DNA of 64,000 nt from Apostichopus japonicus (lineage: Eukaryota; Echinodermata; Holothuroidea; Aspidochirotida; Stichopodidae), in NCBI RefSeq assembly GCF_037975245.1, contig NC_092583.1, positions 12,625,264-12,689,263 of the forward strand, given 5' to 3'. The notes beneath the pieces were generated by a model. It saw nothing but the letters and a program-made list of their open reading frames with translations, searched no databases and had not been told where the DNA came from. Both the position numbers and the translations under genes were made by a program. Within the stretch, counting starts at the first letter, position 1, and each line of letters begins with the position of its first letter. Shown here piece after piece: positions 48,045 to 60,285 of this stretch.

Positions 48045-48840
48045 TCTACACCTATATTGAGGGTGTTTTCAAGCTAAGTTCACTCATCAATTGAGGGTGT
48101 TCTTATAAACCTAGGTCACGAAACCACTGTATGAGGCTGTTCTTAAAGCAGCAGTTTGCGTTTGGTCGCCGTCTTCTACTTTTTTGACATGTCCATCAAG
48201 TGTTTTACATATCAATCACAAAACAGCAATCTAAGATATTAGCCAAGTTTTTCCCAGCCAAACAACGTTAATTGGCGAGTAATTAAGGATATTTGCAGAT
48301 AATGAGAAAAGTGTAAACAACAAATTCCACATTTAAAATTAATCGCATACAGTTCCCCCAAACCCACTAGTTTGATTCAACCAATCAGAGATGCAGGTTT
48401 AGTTATGAGCCGTTGCTAAAAATAGATTCAAGACTTTGCGTTGGTTCAACCAGGGAGTTGTTATGGAACTCCCTGGTACAACTGCCATATAGACTGTACA
48501 CAAACCAAGCATAGTGTTGTATTACGTATTGGTCAATGACGTTCGTAGTGTTTAAATATATATTCATATTATGGGTGAGGTTTATTGGGATCCCAACGGA
48601 AAATATCTTGGAGAAAACAAAGTTGAAAGTTGCAAATTTTTCGACTCTTCAACCATCATTTGAAGTAAGATTTAAATAGATAAGCTATTTATGTATGTCG
48701 TTATGGCATAGTGGAGTCAGTGAGGTTAAGAAAAAATCATAGAAAAGGACGCAAAATGCTGCTTTAAACCAGGTCACTACATCTATGACGGTGTTTTTAA
48801 ACAAAGTCAGACCTACACGGTCTAGTCTACTATTCCTTAC
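48045..48840 (+). repeat. ~45-bp tandem repeat interrupted by the MITE
   Basis: Units with TGAGGGTGTTTTCAAGC, TGAGGGTGTTCTTATAAACC and TGAGGCTGTTCTTAA precede the MITE. AAACCAGGTCACTACATCTA and GACGGTGTTTTTAAACAAAG follow it. The two sides rejoin into a regular unit if the MITE and one TTAA are removed. Confidence 0.65.
48143..48767. mobile_element. MITE with TTAA target duplication
   Basis: About 625 bp bounded by TTAA on both sides, with inverted ends AAAGCAGCAGTTTGCGT (left) and ACGCAAAATGCTGCTTT (right). Internally it carries a perfect hairpin CCAGGGAGTT-GTTATGG-AACTCCCTGG (48,450-48,476). The flanks belong to a ~45-50 bp tandem repeat (GAGGGTGTTCTTATAAACCTAGGTCAC type) that it interrupts exactly at a TTAA. 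TTAA targeting is characteristic of piggyBac-type transposition. No reading frame of note. Confidence 0.75.
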
Positions 48841-49084
48841 CGTACAAATGATATCCAACTTTTAGAAGAAAGGAAACTAAAACTTGCCTTCTCATGAATT
48901 GACCACATGTGTCAATGTTTAACCCTTTTATTATATAAACACATATATGCATATATGTACACTGTTTTGAATAGGAACATTCCACTGTTTATGGCTGTAC
49001 AATCAAGTTTATGATAGCAACGATGCACTTGCATGTATAAGGGTCAGAGTACAATTTTTTTTTTTTATAAAGATGAGGACTTAC

Positions 49085-49099
49085 TTTGTATACTTCCTC
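49085..49099 (-). CDS. Candidate 15-nt microexon
   Basis: On the minus strand a T-rich tract and CTCCAG acceptor are followed by five codons (EEVYK) and a GTAAGT donor. Phase 0 on both sides would fit between the AAA/GTGAAA end of the 51,488-51,678 candidate and the exon at 46,730. Splice strength is good for such a short item, but chance is not excluded. Confidence 0.3.
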
Positions 49100-49539
49100 C
49101 TGGAGAAAAAAAAAAGTTACAGATTTCACATCCACACACAGACTGTACAGTATCCTTTGAAATATACAATGCGTTGCTCCATAAACACTGCCTACAGTAT
49201 ATCTTGCATATATATCTCTATATATACACATATGCACACAGTTTGCATATCATGGGAATATGGAGTATAGTCCGACAGTGTCTAACCTATAAACCAGAAG
49301 CAAGTATAGTGGTGTGTATAGAGATATCCATCCCAAGAATGAATGAGAGGTTTAATTACCCGCATCATTGGCCCTCACTGAGGATGCAAGACCGCAGACC
49401 TACGTCAAAACTTTACGTAACGCAGGAAGCTACAACAGGACACTGGGATGTACCGGGGAGGGGAAGTACTGTCATGATGTCACTCCATAGGTGGGATTAA
49501 AGGGATACCAGGATGCTGTTGTATTCCCTCATCTTGACA

Positions 49540-49549
49540 TTGTTATATA

Positions 49550-49603
<54 letters not shown>

Positions 49604-49640
49604 CACTTATATATATATACACATACACATACATATATAT

Positions 49641-49681
<41 letters not shown>

Positions 49682-49694
49682 CATATATACATAT

Positions 49695-49726
<32 letters not shown>

Positions 49727-49775
49727 AGTAGAATATATATATACAGTAGAATATATATATACAGTAGAACCATAG
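49540..49775. repeat. TA/TATACA microsatellite array
   Basis: Nearly uninterrupted TA runs with TACACATACA variants and three terminal GTAGAATATATATATACA units (49,728-49,768). Intronic or intergenic. Six overlapping Tyr/Ile-rich frames here are artefacts. Confidence 0.9.
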
Positions 49776-51109
49776 TATAGTAGCTTATAGTATTTGGTTT
49801 GACAAGTGCTGCGCATACAGGAAGCAATTCTTTTGAAAAGATTGGATCGGCCGGGCAAAACTTTACAGGAATTTTCAGACAACCTGGTGAGTCTGTTCTT
49901 GGTCGTCCAAAAAGGCAAATTTGGTTGTCTGTGAAAACTGTTGCAAAACAACAAAGAATGACCCAATAAGTAGACTGTAGGAGGGATGCGTAGGTTTGTT
50001 GCATAGAATACCAATTTTGAGTGAATCATCTAGAAATATATACCGATAAGTTTGTCAGGATAGATCTTCAAAATGATGGAGGGTAATACCAATTTCATCG
50101 TCCAGGAAGGGGGGTGGGGGATATTTAGTTTCAATGCTATCTGAATTTGATGTAAACTATTAGTGGTCCTCCAGACAGAACAGAAATTTTGTCTTCTCTG
50201 ACAACTGCTTCAAATTTTCCCAGTTGTACATTTTTCAATAGTACCATAGAATTTTGGCTAATTGACAGGACTGCAAGAGACCTTAAATTATTAAAAGTAT
50301 CGAATTGGTGTGTGAATACATGCGTGCTAAATGTTTGTAACACGTTTAATGTATATTGTTACAAGTTCATTTTACACAAAATTTTTCTAAAAAATATCTA
50401 GAACCTTCCTAAATTCAGTTAGGTTTGTTATTCTACTTAATTATGTATATCCAAGACAACCATTGAAAGCCACTTTGAACTAGTATCTGATAACTGCTAC
50501 TCAAAACCAAAGGAGAAAAATATGCTCTTAATAGATGCATGTGTGCAAATATTTGTTACGCATATTGAAGCTTTTGTTTACACGAACGAGCTAGCCAGAA
50601 ATTAACGCGGGCAAACGATAGGTAAACTATTGGCAGGGTGTATGTACTTTTAGTGTATTTATAACTATTAACGTTACTAACGTTAAGGCTTTATGCGTGA
50701 ATGAATATGAGAACAATATTATATATATTGCTTAACATTGCACTATAGTTATCTCTATGTTATACTAGATTTCCAAGATGTCTCAAGTACCAGTACAAAT
50801 TCCACAAGGGCCAGCACAAGTACAAGCATAAGTACAATTAAGGCTCTATGAGCAAATATGAGTACATGCTTTTGCTTGACATTGCACTACAGTATCAAAT
50901 TTACTAGATTTCCAAGATGCTTCAAACTTGTACCAGCATAAATTCCACAAGTCAGAGCACATTAAGTACTGGTAAAGATTACAAAATACCACCAGAGACT
51001 TGACTACTAGACAAGTCTGTGTTAATTTGCAACTCACTTGATCTCACGTTTCCATCTTTCAATGGAAATGTTTGTGAACAATTTCTAGTGAGCACTCTAT
51101 ATAGTTTCT

Positions 51110-51313
51110 TTGGTACTTGTCTACAGTTTATATAATTATTCATTAACCTGTCTGTATTCTGTGCATGTTTTTGTCCCTTCTGTTACTGTTACTTGTCATT
51201 AGGCCTCTGAAGAAGATCCTGCTAGGATCGAAACAACAGGCCAACTTACTTTTACACATTCTCTAACACAGGCTCTCTAGTGGATAAGCAGTTGCTAACA
51301 GTTTTATTTTATT
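51110..51313 (+). mobile_element. Dispersed element copy B with hammerhead-like hairpin core
   Basis: Plus-strand partner of 6,733-6,900. The hairpin is at 51,201-51,242: AGGCCT, CTGAAGA, stem GATCC-TGCTA-GGATC, GAAAC, then AACAGGCC. The outer GGCCT and AGGCC can pair, giving a closed two-stem structure. It ends in GCTAACAG followed by TTTTATTTTATTTTT. Confidence 0.6.
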
Positions 51314-51487
51314 TTTATTTTTATATAATTATTCGTCAGAATTTTAAAAATAATACAACATATAAACATAAAAAGCTAAAGCTGCTTCAAAAGCAGCCAG
51401 ATGCTCTGCTAATATATCTATATCATCGTGGCAGCTTTAAATATAAACTGGGTATTCATTATTTTTGGCAGCCTCACTAGGTTTCAC

Positions 51488-51678
51488 TTTCGCATAGATA
51501 ACACATTTGATGAGAACCACATCTCCTCTAACTTTTGAGCGAATTTTTGATATCAACTCATGGGCTATCCGAGCTTCATCTTCCTTATAAAACAGGATAC
51601 AAATGAATGATTTACAGGACACGGTTACATATCCTTTTGTTTTCATCTTTTCAAAGGAGTTGTCAACATTTGACCAAC
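51488..51678 (-). CDS. Exon candidate upstream of the VPS9 gene
   Basis: Acceptor TTTTTTCAAAAG, then a frame entered in phase 1: WSNVDNSFEKMKTKG, VSCKSFICILFYKEDEARIA and IRSKVRGDVVLIKCVIYAK, with donors GTGAAA (51,487) or GTGAGG slightly further. Alternating strand/helix pattern and non-repetitive codon use suggest a real globular segment. Domain not recognised. It may be the N-terminal part of the VPS9 gene, but an intervening exon is needed to link it to 54,813-55,094. Confidence 0.5.
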
Positions 51679-54600
51679 CTTTTGAAAAAATAAGGACAAT
51701 TGTTGCCATGGAAATGTAGACGATCTTGGAGAAAAGTGAAAAGACGAAAGGAATGAGTTACGACAAGAAGTAGGTCGACTCTTCTTAGACGCAAAACATT
51801 TGGTGCTTTATTTAAACATTTAAAAATGTTGATGGGAAGCCACCCGATGTGAAAGTTGTAATCCATTTAAACGCTTGCTAGCTTCTCCCACATCAGTGGT
51901 CGCTTAAGCGACGTCAAAACGACTGCCTGATTATTGTTTTTAATTATTACTACAGTTTACTACTGATCTAGAATTGCAAACCCCAAACACAAACTCACAC
52001 AACGAATCTGTTAATGTTAAACACCAGTTACTAAAATATTGATATCTAATTTCCAGTTCTGAGTTCAGTTCTGTGCAATTAAACTGTTTAAAAATCAATT
52101 GAAAAAATTATTATTATTATCTCGCTCAAAGAATGGAAAAAAAATAATCATAAACTGATGCTTAGAAAGATTTAAAGAAATGAAATGCAGGTATAACTGA
52201 TATTTAAGAACAAAGGAACTATTTGACTAAATAGTGGCTTAGTTTCTTTTTAAGCACATGCAGTCCCTTTAAAATATTGACGTCCACAAAGAGGAAGTTT
52301 CTACTTAACGATCTATTTTCTGTTGACTAGTCATGTACAAAGTTACCATCATTTCTCTTGGGGGAGTCATGTCATTAAGGTGCGCAGAGGACTAAAAGGT
52401 CTGATGGATTGAAGATTTAAGCTGTAAATGTATTACAAAACAAAAAAAAACCTGTAATTTCAAGACAAATGCAGCTATTAAACTGTACCTTCAGTTAAGA
52501 CAATTTCCCAATTCTGTTAGCAGAAAAATCCACACGCAAAACATTAAGTACAGCTAGGGAATTTGGATGGTAAAATTAGGAGGGCTAATTAACCTATTGT
52601 AATTGGTCATTGAGGTCCAGTGTACAGTGTTGAAAGGTTACCAGTTCACTTGGGGCATTCCATTTGTTGCTGTTGTTGTTGTTGTTGTTGTTACTATAAA
52701 TTTGCTTTTAAAAGCTAATTTGAGTTGTCAGTTGGGCACTTGAAGAAATTTGGAGTTGAATTATTACCGGTTATATCCATGATTTGTACAGTTATTAAGC
52801 CATGAATGACAAAAAAGCTGACTTGAGTCACTGTGTGACTACTATGTGACACTCCAGTCACAGTGTGATGTACAGTGACCTGAAACAATGAGGGCAATAA
52901 ATGCCACACCCAATTCATTTGAGTTAAATCCACATTTGGCAGGTCTCGTCAAACGAATCATACAACGGGAAGGACAGGCGTGTGTTCTTCTTTTACATTA
53001 AACACCCGACAGTCTACTACTTTTGATAATAATCGTCGGGCACTGACATCCTAATGTGAATCATCCTGACAATAATTTAGATCAAAATGCTATGTTAAAT
53101 AGGCATAAGAACTTTTATTTCTTGCTATAATTAATTGTTCACAGCCAATTTTGAAATGTCAGATGGTTCAAAAAGTTAGATTGCAATCATTACAGGTCTT
53201 ATTCCTTCTCTGAAGCAGTGAGGCATCGATGTTGGTAATATATTTGCCAGGTGGCCGCAAAAACAGAGAGACTGCCATTTTACAAAAGGAATACCAGGGG
53301 AAACCCTGCCAGCACTTATATATTAACTTTTGGTACCAGTATGTCGGTGGAGGGGGGAGGGGGAGCCTGAGCTCCTGCAGGTTCCCAAAAAAGTAGGGAC
53401 AAGCAGACTAGCAATGAATATATCAGCAGAGTAAGGGGAAAAGAAGATAGGAAAATTAACTTTCAAATTGGAAGCATTTACAGAAAATAGATACAAATTA
53501 AACTAAAACTAAGAGGAGGGGGTATATAATAAAACCAGATAAGAACAATGTCATAATATCATTTTATTTTTATTAAAAGAAACTGAAAAACCTAGGGTCA
53601 CCGACTATCTGCTGCACATATAACAAAATTACGTTTTCAATTTTCCAACTTCCGTGAAATTCTGTTTCATGCATAACCAGTATTTTCGGTTTTGTTCAGA
53701 TGGTGACAGTAATTCTACTCTTGAAACCATGTTGAGAATGCTAAGTAAGCACACTTAATCAAGAGATCTTTTCCACAATGAATTATCTTCCCCTCGCAAA
53801 ATATCATTGCAGCAAATGAGAGCAAACTTATCTCAAATCTCCTTGAAATTTTGGTATATTTTGCGAATTATGACGACCAATGGCATGTAGACACTGACTC
53901 AAGAAATAATTGAGGCGGTGTCCGACCCTTTTTCTACTCAGGGTTATGTTTAATGAAACTTATAATATCCTACCATTGTTAGGGTGTGGCAAAGTGAAGC
54001 CTAACCAACTCAGCAGTTGTCTTGTAGACATGAGAAGTATATAATGACAGGTGTTGAGTACATAACCTCCTGCGGTCTACTCAGTTCTTTAAGACAACAT
54101 TGATCACTTGTGTTTCTAAGTCTTATCCTTGATATTTCTTGAAGAGAAATGATTGTTTTCTTGATAAATATAGTCAGTGGTTTTTTCCCACCCGTTTTGT
54201 GTATTACTGTACATGAAAGTCCGAGGCAAACACTGATTTCCTTGAAAATTTCCGTGAAAACAATGGTGGCCTCTAAATTTTACACCTGTGGAGAGAATGA
54301 TTGTGTTCCTTGACGAATATTGGTCTTAAGTGCATACACAAATGTCGGGCTCCGACAAAATATCGTTTTGCTACCAAAATCTCGAAACCGAATGCCAGAC
54401 AGCCTACCACTTTTCAAAATACTGTTTGGAAAATGGGAGATGACTTGAGTCAAGATAAGTGTTGTGGGATGGCACATTTACAATATAACATTTTGCAAAT
54501 TGGCAAGTTTTCCACAAAAAAAAATCCTCAAAATTTTACATAATTTTACATACCAACAACGGGTTACGTGTAGAAATTTCTGGATTTTTCATGACCATAG

Positions 54601-54812
54601 AACTGAATGGAATATTTCTGCTTTTGGGAGTTTCAACTTGGTACACTGCTTACTAAAGTGCTACCTTGCTGTGGATCGAATCGTCTAGATTTCACTGTGG
54701 CTTGCTTGCTAGATCAAATTCATGACCACCCATGGCCTAACAGACATACTTCATATATTGCTGCGAGCCTAGTGTTATATACTTAAAGACCGGGGGGGTG
54801 TTGGAAACTAAC

Positions 54813-55094
54813 CTTTGCCCATATACCAGGTTCAATTTTTTCGATGACTTGACCGTTGATACACGGCGAGGCTCCATTTTGTAGGGTGACGTCACCGATG
54901 CACAAATTCTTTTTATCGCATCCGATCCAAAGCTTCATCTTGACGAATTTCCTCTTCTTGGTTTGGAAAGTAATATTACCTGCGGCTCGGCAGTTATCCA
55001 ATATCATAACGTAACTGCTCGTGTAGCTGCCATAGGATGGAGAAGTGGAGAAGGAAACATACAGATGCAATGTCTTATAGAAGAAATTCCCATG
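54813..55094 (-). CDS. Exon candidate, Cys-containing beta-rich segment
   Basis: A 282-bp open segment between TTTAG/CATGGG and AAG/GTTAGT, phase 0 on both sides. It reads NFFYKTLHLYVSFSTSPSYG, VMILDNCRAAGNITFQTKK, KLWIGCDKKNLCIGDVTLQ and VIEKIEPGIWAK. It is GC-richer than its surroundings. Alternating hydrophobic residues suggest beta strands. I do not recognise the domain. Confidence 0.5.
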
Positions 55095-55204
55095 CTAAAG
55101 AAGGATGGTAGGAATGAATAAAATATTGATTTTGAAAATCCATAACAGTGTAAACATTTTCAGCCTCCATCGGAATTCCAACCCGGGCCTTCCGTTATAT
55201 ATGT

Positions 55205-55525
<321 letters not shown>

Positions 55526-55612
55526 TATCAGTAGGGATGCACTCTGTACAACCGCTCTCTCATTGACAGAAATTATAGAAAGCCTATAGATAATACACAT
55601 TCACACCAGTAG

Positions 55613-55690
55613 AATCACTGTGGCTTAGTGGTACGGACTTAAAGTCTGTGACACAAAGGTCTGGGACTATCAAAATGAATTACCATGCAT
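55613..55690 (+). repeat. tRNA-like SINE remnant
   Basis: TGGCTTAGTGG at 55,621-55,631 fits the pol III A-box consensus. About 37 bp on, AAGGTCTGGGACTATC is a degenerate B-box-like site, so internal-promoter spacing is right but the B box is mutated. No tRNA cloverleaf is intact. Confidence 0.4.
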
Positions 55691-56138
55691 TGAATGATTT
55701 TGCATAGATTTTCTTCCTCTCTTCACCCTTTGACCTACTGTAGTCTTACGATATCTTACTAGCTATTGCAACATTCTGGTGAAATATGGCAGGTGTTTTA
55801 TCATATGGACAGACCATTGTGATACAGCAGCCATCATGCGATTGTGATATTTACTTAAATCGCACCATAAAAGGAATTTCAAACAAAAGAGCAGAAATTA
55901 GCAAAATCTGGTCTTTTTTCAATACTTTTACCATGTGGCTTGTATGTATACTATATTAAAGTTGAGGGGCAATTGAATCCATATTGAATCATTGTTTCTT
56001 AGGCATCACTTTCAAACTTAGGACAATCCAGCATCCTACCACAGCCAGACAGGACTAAAATCTGCTAACTTTGCTCTACGTAATTTTCAATAGATAGACA
56101 CTACTGGTCAGAAGAGATGGTCCCCTGTGTTTGATATC

Positions 56139-56340
56139 CATTCAGCCTAGCTGCAGCAGGATTTTGCAGCTGCTGCAACTTTTCTGTTTTGACACAGTTA
56201 ACTACTGTAATAGACCTTAAACAAAGTACAAACACAAGCCCAGACACCCAACCATCTTCTTAGGCATATATGACAGAGATCTTCTTGAAGATGCAGCCTA
56301 GCTGAGCAGGATACTGCAGCTGCTGCAGCTTTTCTGGTTT
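56139..56340 (+). repeat. CAGCCTGGCTGCAGG-type dispersed repeat, loci 2 and 3
   Basis: Two copies, at 56,141-56,200 and 56,287-56,345. Each runs CAGCCTAGCTG, CAGGAT, then GCAGCTGCTGCARCTTTTCTG and a GTTTTGA/GGTTTGGA end. They match the ending of the locus at 30,384-30,475. Confidence 0.65.
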
Positions 56341-56657
56341 GGAAATGTACCTTACATAGGATACATGTGGTGTTCATTAAGTGAGATCAAGTGAGCCCAG
56401 CCAACCCAGTGTGCTAAAATTGTTATAATTTGGGTAGGTAACATAGATGGGCAAAGTGTTTTCTGTGGATTGGAGAGTATATAAAGCAAGCTATATCAGA
56501 TAATCTAATAAAAAAGGCTGCCTTAGTTTGATCAAATTCCAAGCTTGCTTTTGAGAGAAGAGCTCACTAACATTGTTAACAAAAATTTCCAACCTACTGC
56601 AAAGAGAGCTGCTTTAAAACCAAAACACTCTAAGGAAAGGAACATGATCAGACTTAC

Positions 56658-56724
56658 CCATGTAAATATCAAAGGCAGCTCTCTCACCTTCTCGACTAAT
56701 TCCTCGATGAAAAATTTACGTTTC
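56658..56724 (-). CDS. Short exon candidate
   Basis: Between CTTGAAG and a TGG/GTAAGT donor, entered in phase 2 and left in phase 0. It reads KRKFFIEELVEKVRELPLIF, then TW. The outgoing phase fits the exon candidate at 55,094. The pyrimidine tract is modest and the upstream partner is not found. Confidence 0.35.
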
Positions 56725-56910
56725 CTTCAAGTAGAGTGGAACCTGGAACAGAGAAAGAATGGTGACCGTAGATTCTTGCAAAGTTCTTCATGATTGGTAC
56801 TAGATCAAAATTGATAGCATAATTTCTTACAAAAATATACGTTAACTTACAGTAATTACTTACAGTAATTACTTACAGCACTTACTGGTTTTGATATTTA
56901 AGAGTGACAA

Positions 56911-57326
56911 GCTTACCTGTCTCCCCACAACCTTAGCACTCTCGTTCTACCGTGCCTAGAATGAACTGGTAACCTTTTAACACTGTGTGCCCTTTATGGC
57001 CGGAGACCCGCGCGGGAACCGCTACCCAAAACAGTCTCAAAATCCGTTCCCTAGATAATAAAAAAGGACATCTATCGGGCTGTGCACGAAGAGTAATAGT
57101 ATTCCTACCTCCAGTAAATACCAAACAAAGGTCCTAGGAAACTGTTCCAATCGAATTAGGGCGCAAATAAATCCACACAGAAAACAAACACTTTGGGTGG
57201 TAGAATGAGAAGGAAGAGGTTGATGGAAGAGGTTAGGACATAGAGGGCGCACAGTGCTAAAAGGTTACCAGTTCATTCCAGACACGGTAGAACAAGTTTG
57301 CTAAGGTTGTGGGGAGACAGGTAAGC
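56911..57326. mobile_element. Foldback element family 1, complete copy with ~95-bp inverted ends
   Basis: Left end GCTTACCTGTCTCCCCACAA, then ACCTTAGCAC, TTCTACCGTGCCTAGAATGA, ACTGGTAACCTTTTAACACT. The right end is the near-perfect reverse complement, finishing GTGGGGAGACAGGTAAGC at 57,326. 416 bp overall with no coding capacity. A fragment with ACAGTGTTGAAAGGTTACCA lies at 52,625-52,650 and a truncated copy at 43,080-43,456. No clear target duplication. Confidence 0.8.
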
Positions 57327-60119
57327 GAGGAGCAAAGTTAATTGTGGTGCTTTGTCGATCACAATATTTGTTTGCTCGTCAGTACTCGGTCGAAAAAGTC
57401 GTTTATGGTAACATTTTCAAAACCTTCCAAACATGAGGAAAGGACTACTTGTGGTGGTATGCCTCCACAATTCAGAAATATCCATGCATGAAATTTTTTT
57501 CCTTTTGACTGTTAAAATGTGGGGTCTCTGATTACCGCTAGAAACATGATTTACTTCAGCTTCTAAGAGTGCATTGATTGTTGCAGGGTGATGTATATCT
57601 TGCAAATTCAGGTCCTTGTTGACTTCAGAAACTTCACCAAATATCCCAAAAACTTTTAAGTAGATGAGGAAAGGGCATGTAAAGTAGACTTGGGACTGGG
57701 TAAGAGAAAACACAAAATGAATCTTTAAAATAAAACAAGATTCCAGAGGATGGATATTAAACAGGAACTGTAAGGTGTATACAATTGTATTTAAAGCTTT
57801 AAGAATGGTAGAGTTGTAGAGTGATCCCCTAAAGTAAAAAAAGGTTCAACCTGCTAGACCCGAAGATAAGTTAAAAACTAGCGCTGGCATCCAGCTCCGA
57901 ATGTGATTCCTAACGAGACAATCCAGCAGTCAGGTGGGTTCAAGTTAGTTCCTATATGCATGCCACGTCGCAATGGAGCTCCTATACAAGTGCCACAAGT
58001 TTAAGTAAGGGTAAAATTCAACAATATCTAGGATAAACATCACATGACTCATAGCTGGAAAAAAATTTAGGCAAACTAATAAAATCTTAACTGACAGGAT
58101 AAACAGAAATGAAGGTACATGTAGGTCTTTGCCCTTGTTTAAGAGAAAGGCTCTTTGCCTTTGTATAGATCTAACACCTTAATTTCCAGCTGGAGGAGAT
58201 CCAGGGATTGTCCCCCATCCATTCTGGCAAATATGACAATGCTGGAATGTCAGTCAAGAAAGAATGGGGTGACCCTATAGGCATGTGTGTGTATTAAACT
58301 AAAGCAATATGGGACTATATAATCAAAACAATGAAGTTTAAAGCTGCAGAAAGCTTTGACAGGTATTGACATAAGACAGAAAAGACTGTACATATAGTGT
58401 GTATCTGTGTACGCTGTGAAAATAAAGTCATATGACTTTAGTCATATGACGTTACACGTGTGACGTGTGACGTTTTAGTCACAGACTTTAGCCATACTGT
58501 ATGACGTTACCCATGGAAAGCAGCCCACTCTCTTTCTTCATAAAGGGAAAAGAGAGTCTACTTTTTACAGAGAAGACCATTTAAAGTCCTAAAAAAGAGA
58601 AAACGATTGAATGATAGAAGTTTCCAAAGGTTGACATTATATGCCAGGGAGGGTGCAGGTGGGGGGTGGGGGTGGGGGGTATCAAACTGTCATCGCTAAG
58701 AAGTTGTAGCAGATTTACCTGCCTGTAGAATGTTGGACCCACTCTACACATGGTAATCTAAAACTAGCACAGTAAATTTACACCTTACACAAAAACAAAT
58801 TTAGCCCTAGCTTAATGAATTTTTTTTATACTTTCGTACCAATGACAGGGTCGGTGGAGACGAGTGTCGGCCCTGGTATAAAAGCTGAAAATTTACGAGT
58901 TGAATCTATTTCGGTGAGGAACGGTTCATTAAATCAGGGCCTAACGGGCATCGACTCAGGGACTATAATATAATGACTTTAGTTTTGGTGTTTTTTAGAA
59001 AGAAAAAGGAAGAAAGAAAAAACGATGATGTTTCAGATAACTACCAAAGACAGATCCGGTTGTGTAAACATAGACCATGGGACACTTACACAAAAAAAAA
59101 CTGCTGACTGCCACATAACGGCAGATTGAGAAAGCGAGAGAGAAGGCAGCGAGCGTGATTCTGGTTCATAGGGAGCGCAGTGCAAAGAATGTTACCTATT
59201 GTGGTATACACAACGTAACGGCTGATTCGTCAATTTCTGACGATTCTAAACTTAGCGTTTAACCCATGTAAATAGGCCATTTTTGGGGACGACAACACAA
59301 ACTGCAACCAATCAAATCCTTTATACCAGACATCCGGTTCGTCCTTGATTCCTTCCGTTTTTGAACTTTGAATTTTTAACTGGAAGACAAAGCTAGTCAA
59401 ACTGATACTGCAATTTACAAACTGCAATTTTATGTCGATTATAGTTTTGGATGTGGGAGTGGCATATTATATCCGTATATTATGCTCAATCAATTCATCA
59501 ATCAATCAATAAAATAATAATAATTTCAGGCCTAATATCCGAACTCAAGCAAATGTTCAGTGGCAATGCAATAAGATTCAAGAAAATGATCATTGTGGAT
59601 AGATTAAAGTCTTTTTAGAATCCTTGTTTTTAGGTCGTAAATTGCATCGTTAGACATCACCACATATCCAACATTACCTGTTCTGTCCGATGACATATTT
59701 AGCCTTAATGTTCTAGAGATGAGTCATCATGCTAACGAACTAAAGAGCGTTAATCAATTCTGAAGTAGGAGAATATATTTTATGCAAAGTACAGTAAAAA
59801 GCCAATTGGCGGTAAGTCTGCATGAGGCCATGAAACAGAGAGTAAATTTGGCGACTCGGAGGAAACTTAAAGCACCTTTCTTAATCGAGAAGAAATCGAC
59901 AAAGTCTGACGCCTCGATCTCGCAGGGCCTAAAGATCCGACAGTTGGTCGGTTATGAGCTGGTAATGCAATATGCTCCGGAAAGGAACAACCTGTCTAAC
60001 CCTGGTCAGAAATCCAATCAATGCATTTTACAATTTATTACAATACTGTGCACTTACAATACTTGGTACAGTAAAACTAAACTTTATCATCAAAGATATT
60101 TTCTTTAACCCAACCACTT

Positions 60120-60285
60120 ATTGTCAAGTTATTGTCCAGTTATTGTCCTCTTATTGTCCAGTTATTTTCCTCTTATTATCCTCTCATTGTCCACTTACTG
60201 TCCACTCACTGTCCACTTATTGTCCTCTTATTGTCCACTTACTGTCCACTAACTGTCCATTCACTGTCCACTTATCGTTCAGATA
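60120..60285 (+). repeat. ~10-bp minisatellite (TTGTCCACTTA type)
   Basis: Fifteen or so units of TATTGTCCAG, TTATTGTCCT, TTACTGTCCAC and the like, with the period drifting around 10-11 bp. The Ser/Thr/Leu/Cys-rich plus-strand frames (LSTYCPLIVHLL) come from this repeat and are not a gene. Confidence 0.85.

Larger units (their letters stand above)
46730..51430. other. Upstream intron(s) of the VPS9 gene
   Basis: Between the exon at 46,592-46,730 and the exon candidate at 51,488-51,678. Contents: a LINE tail near 46,870-47,035, the TTAA MITE (48,143-48,767), a possible 15-nt microexon (49,085-49,099), a long TA array (49,540-49,770), a G tract (50,108-50,119) and the start of dispersed element copy B (about 51,110 onward). 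Nothing else exon-like was seen. Confidence 0.55.

Noticed and set aside
49543-50029. Minus-strand frames of 140-153 codons
   Set aside because: Most of their length is the TA array; the short non-repetitive part has no support.
55613-55690. Intact tRNA gene
   Set aside because: Only the A box is good. The B box is degenerate and no cloverleaf forms, so it is listed as a SINE remnant.
57417-57713. Minus-strand 98-codon frame containing VNKDLNLQDIHHPAT
   Set aside because: Looks superficially protein-like but has no flanking splice sites in phase and no recognised domain.
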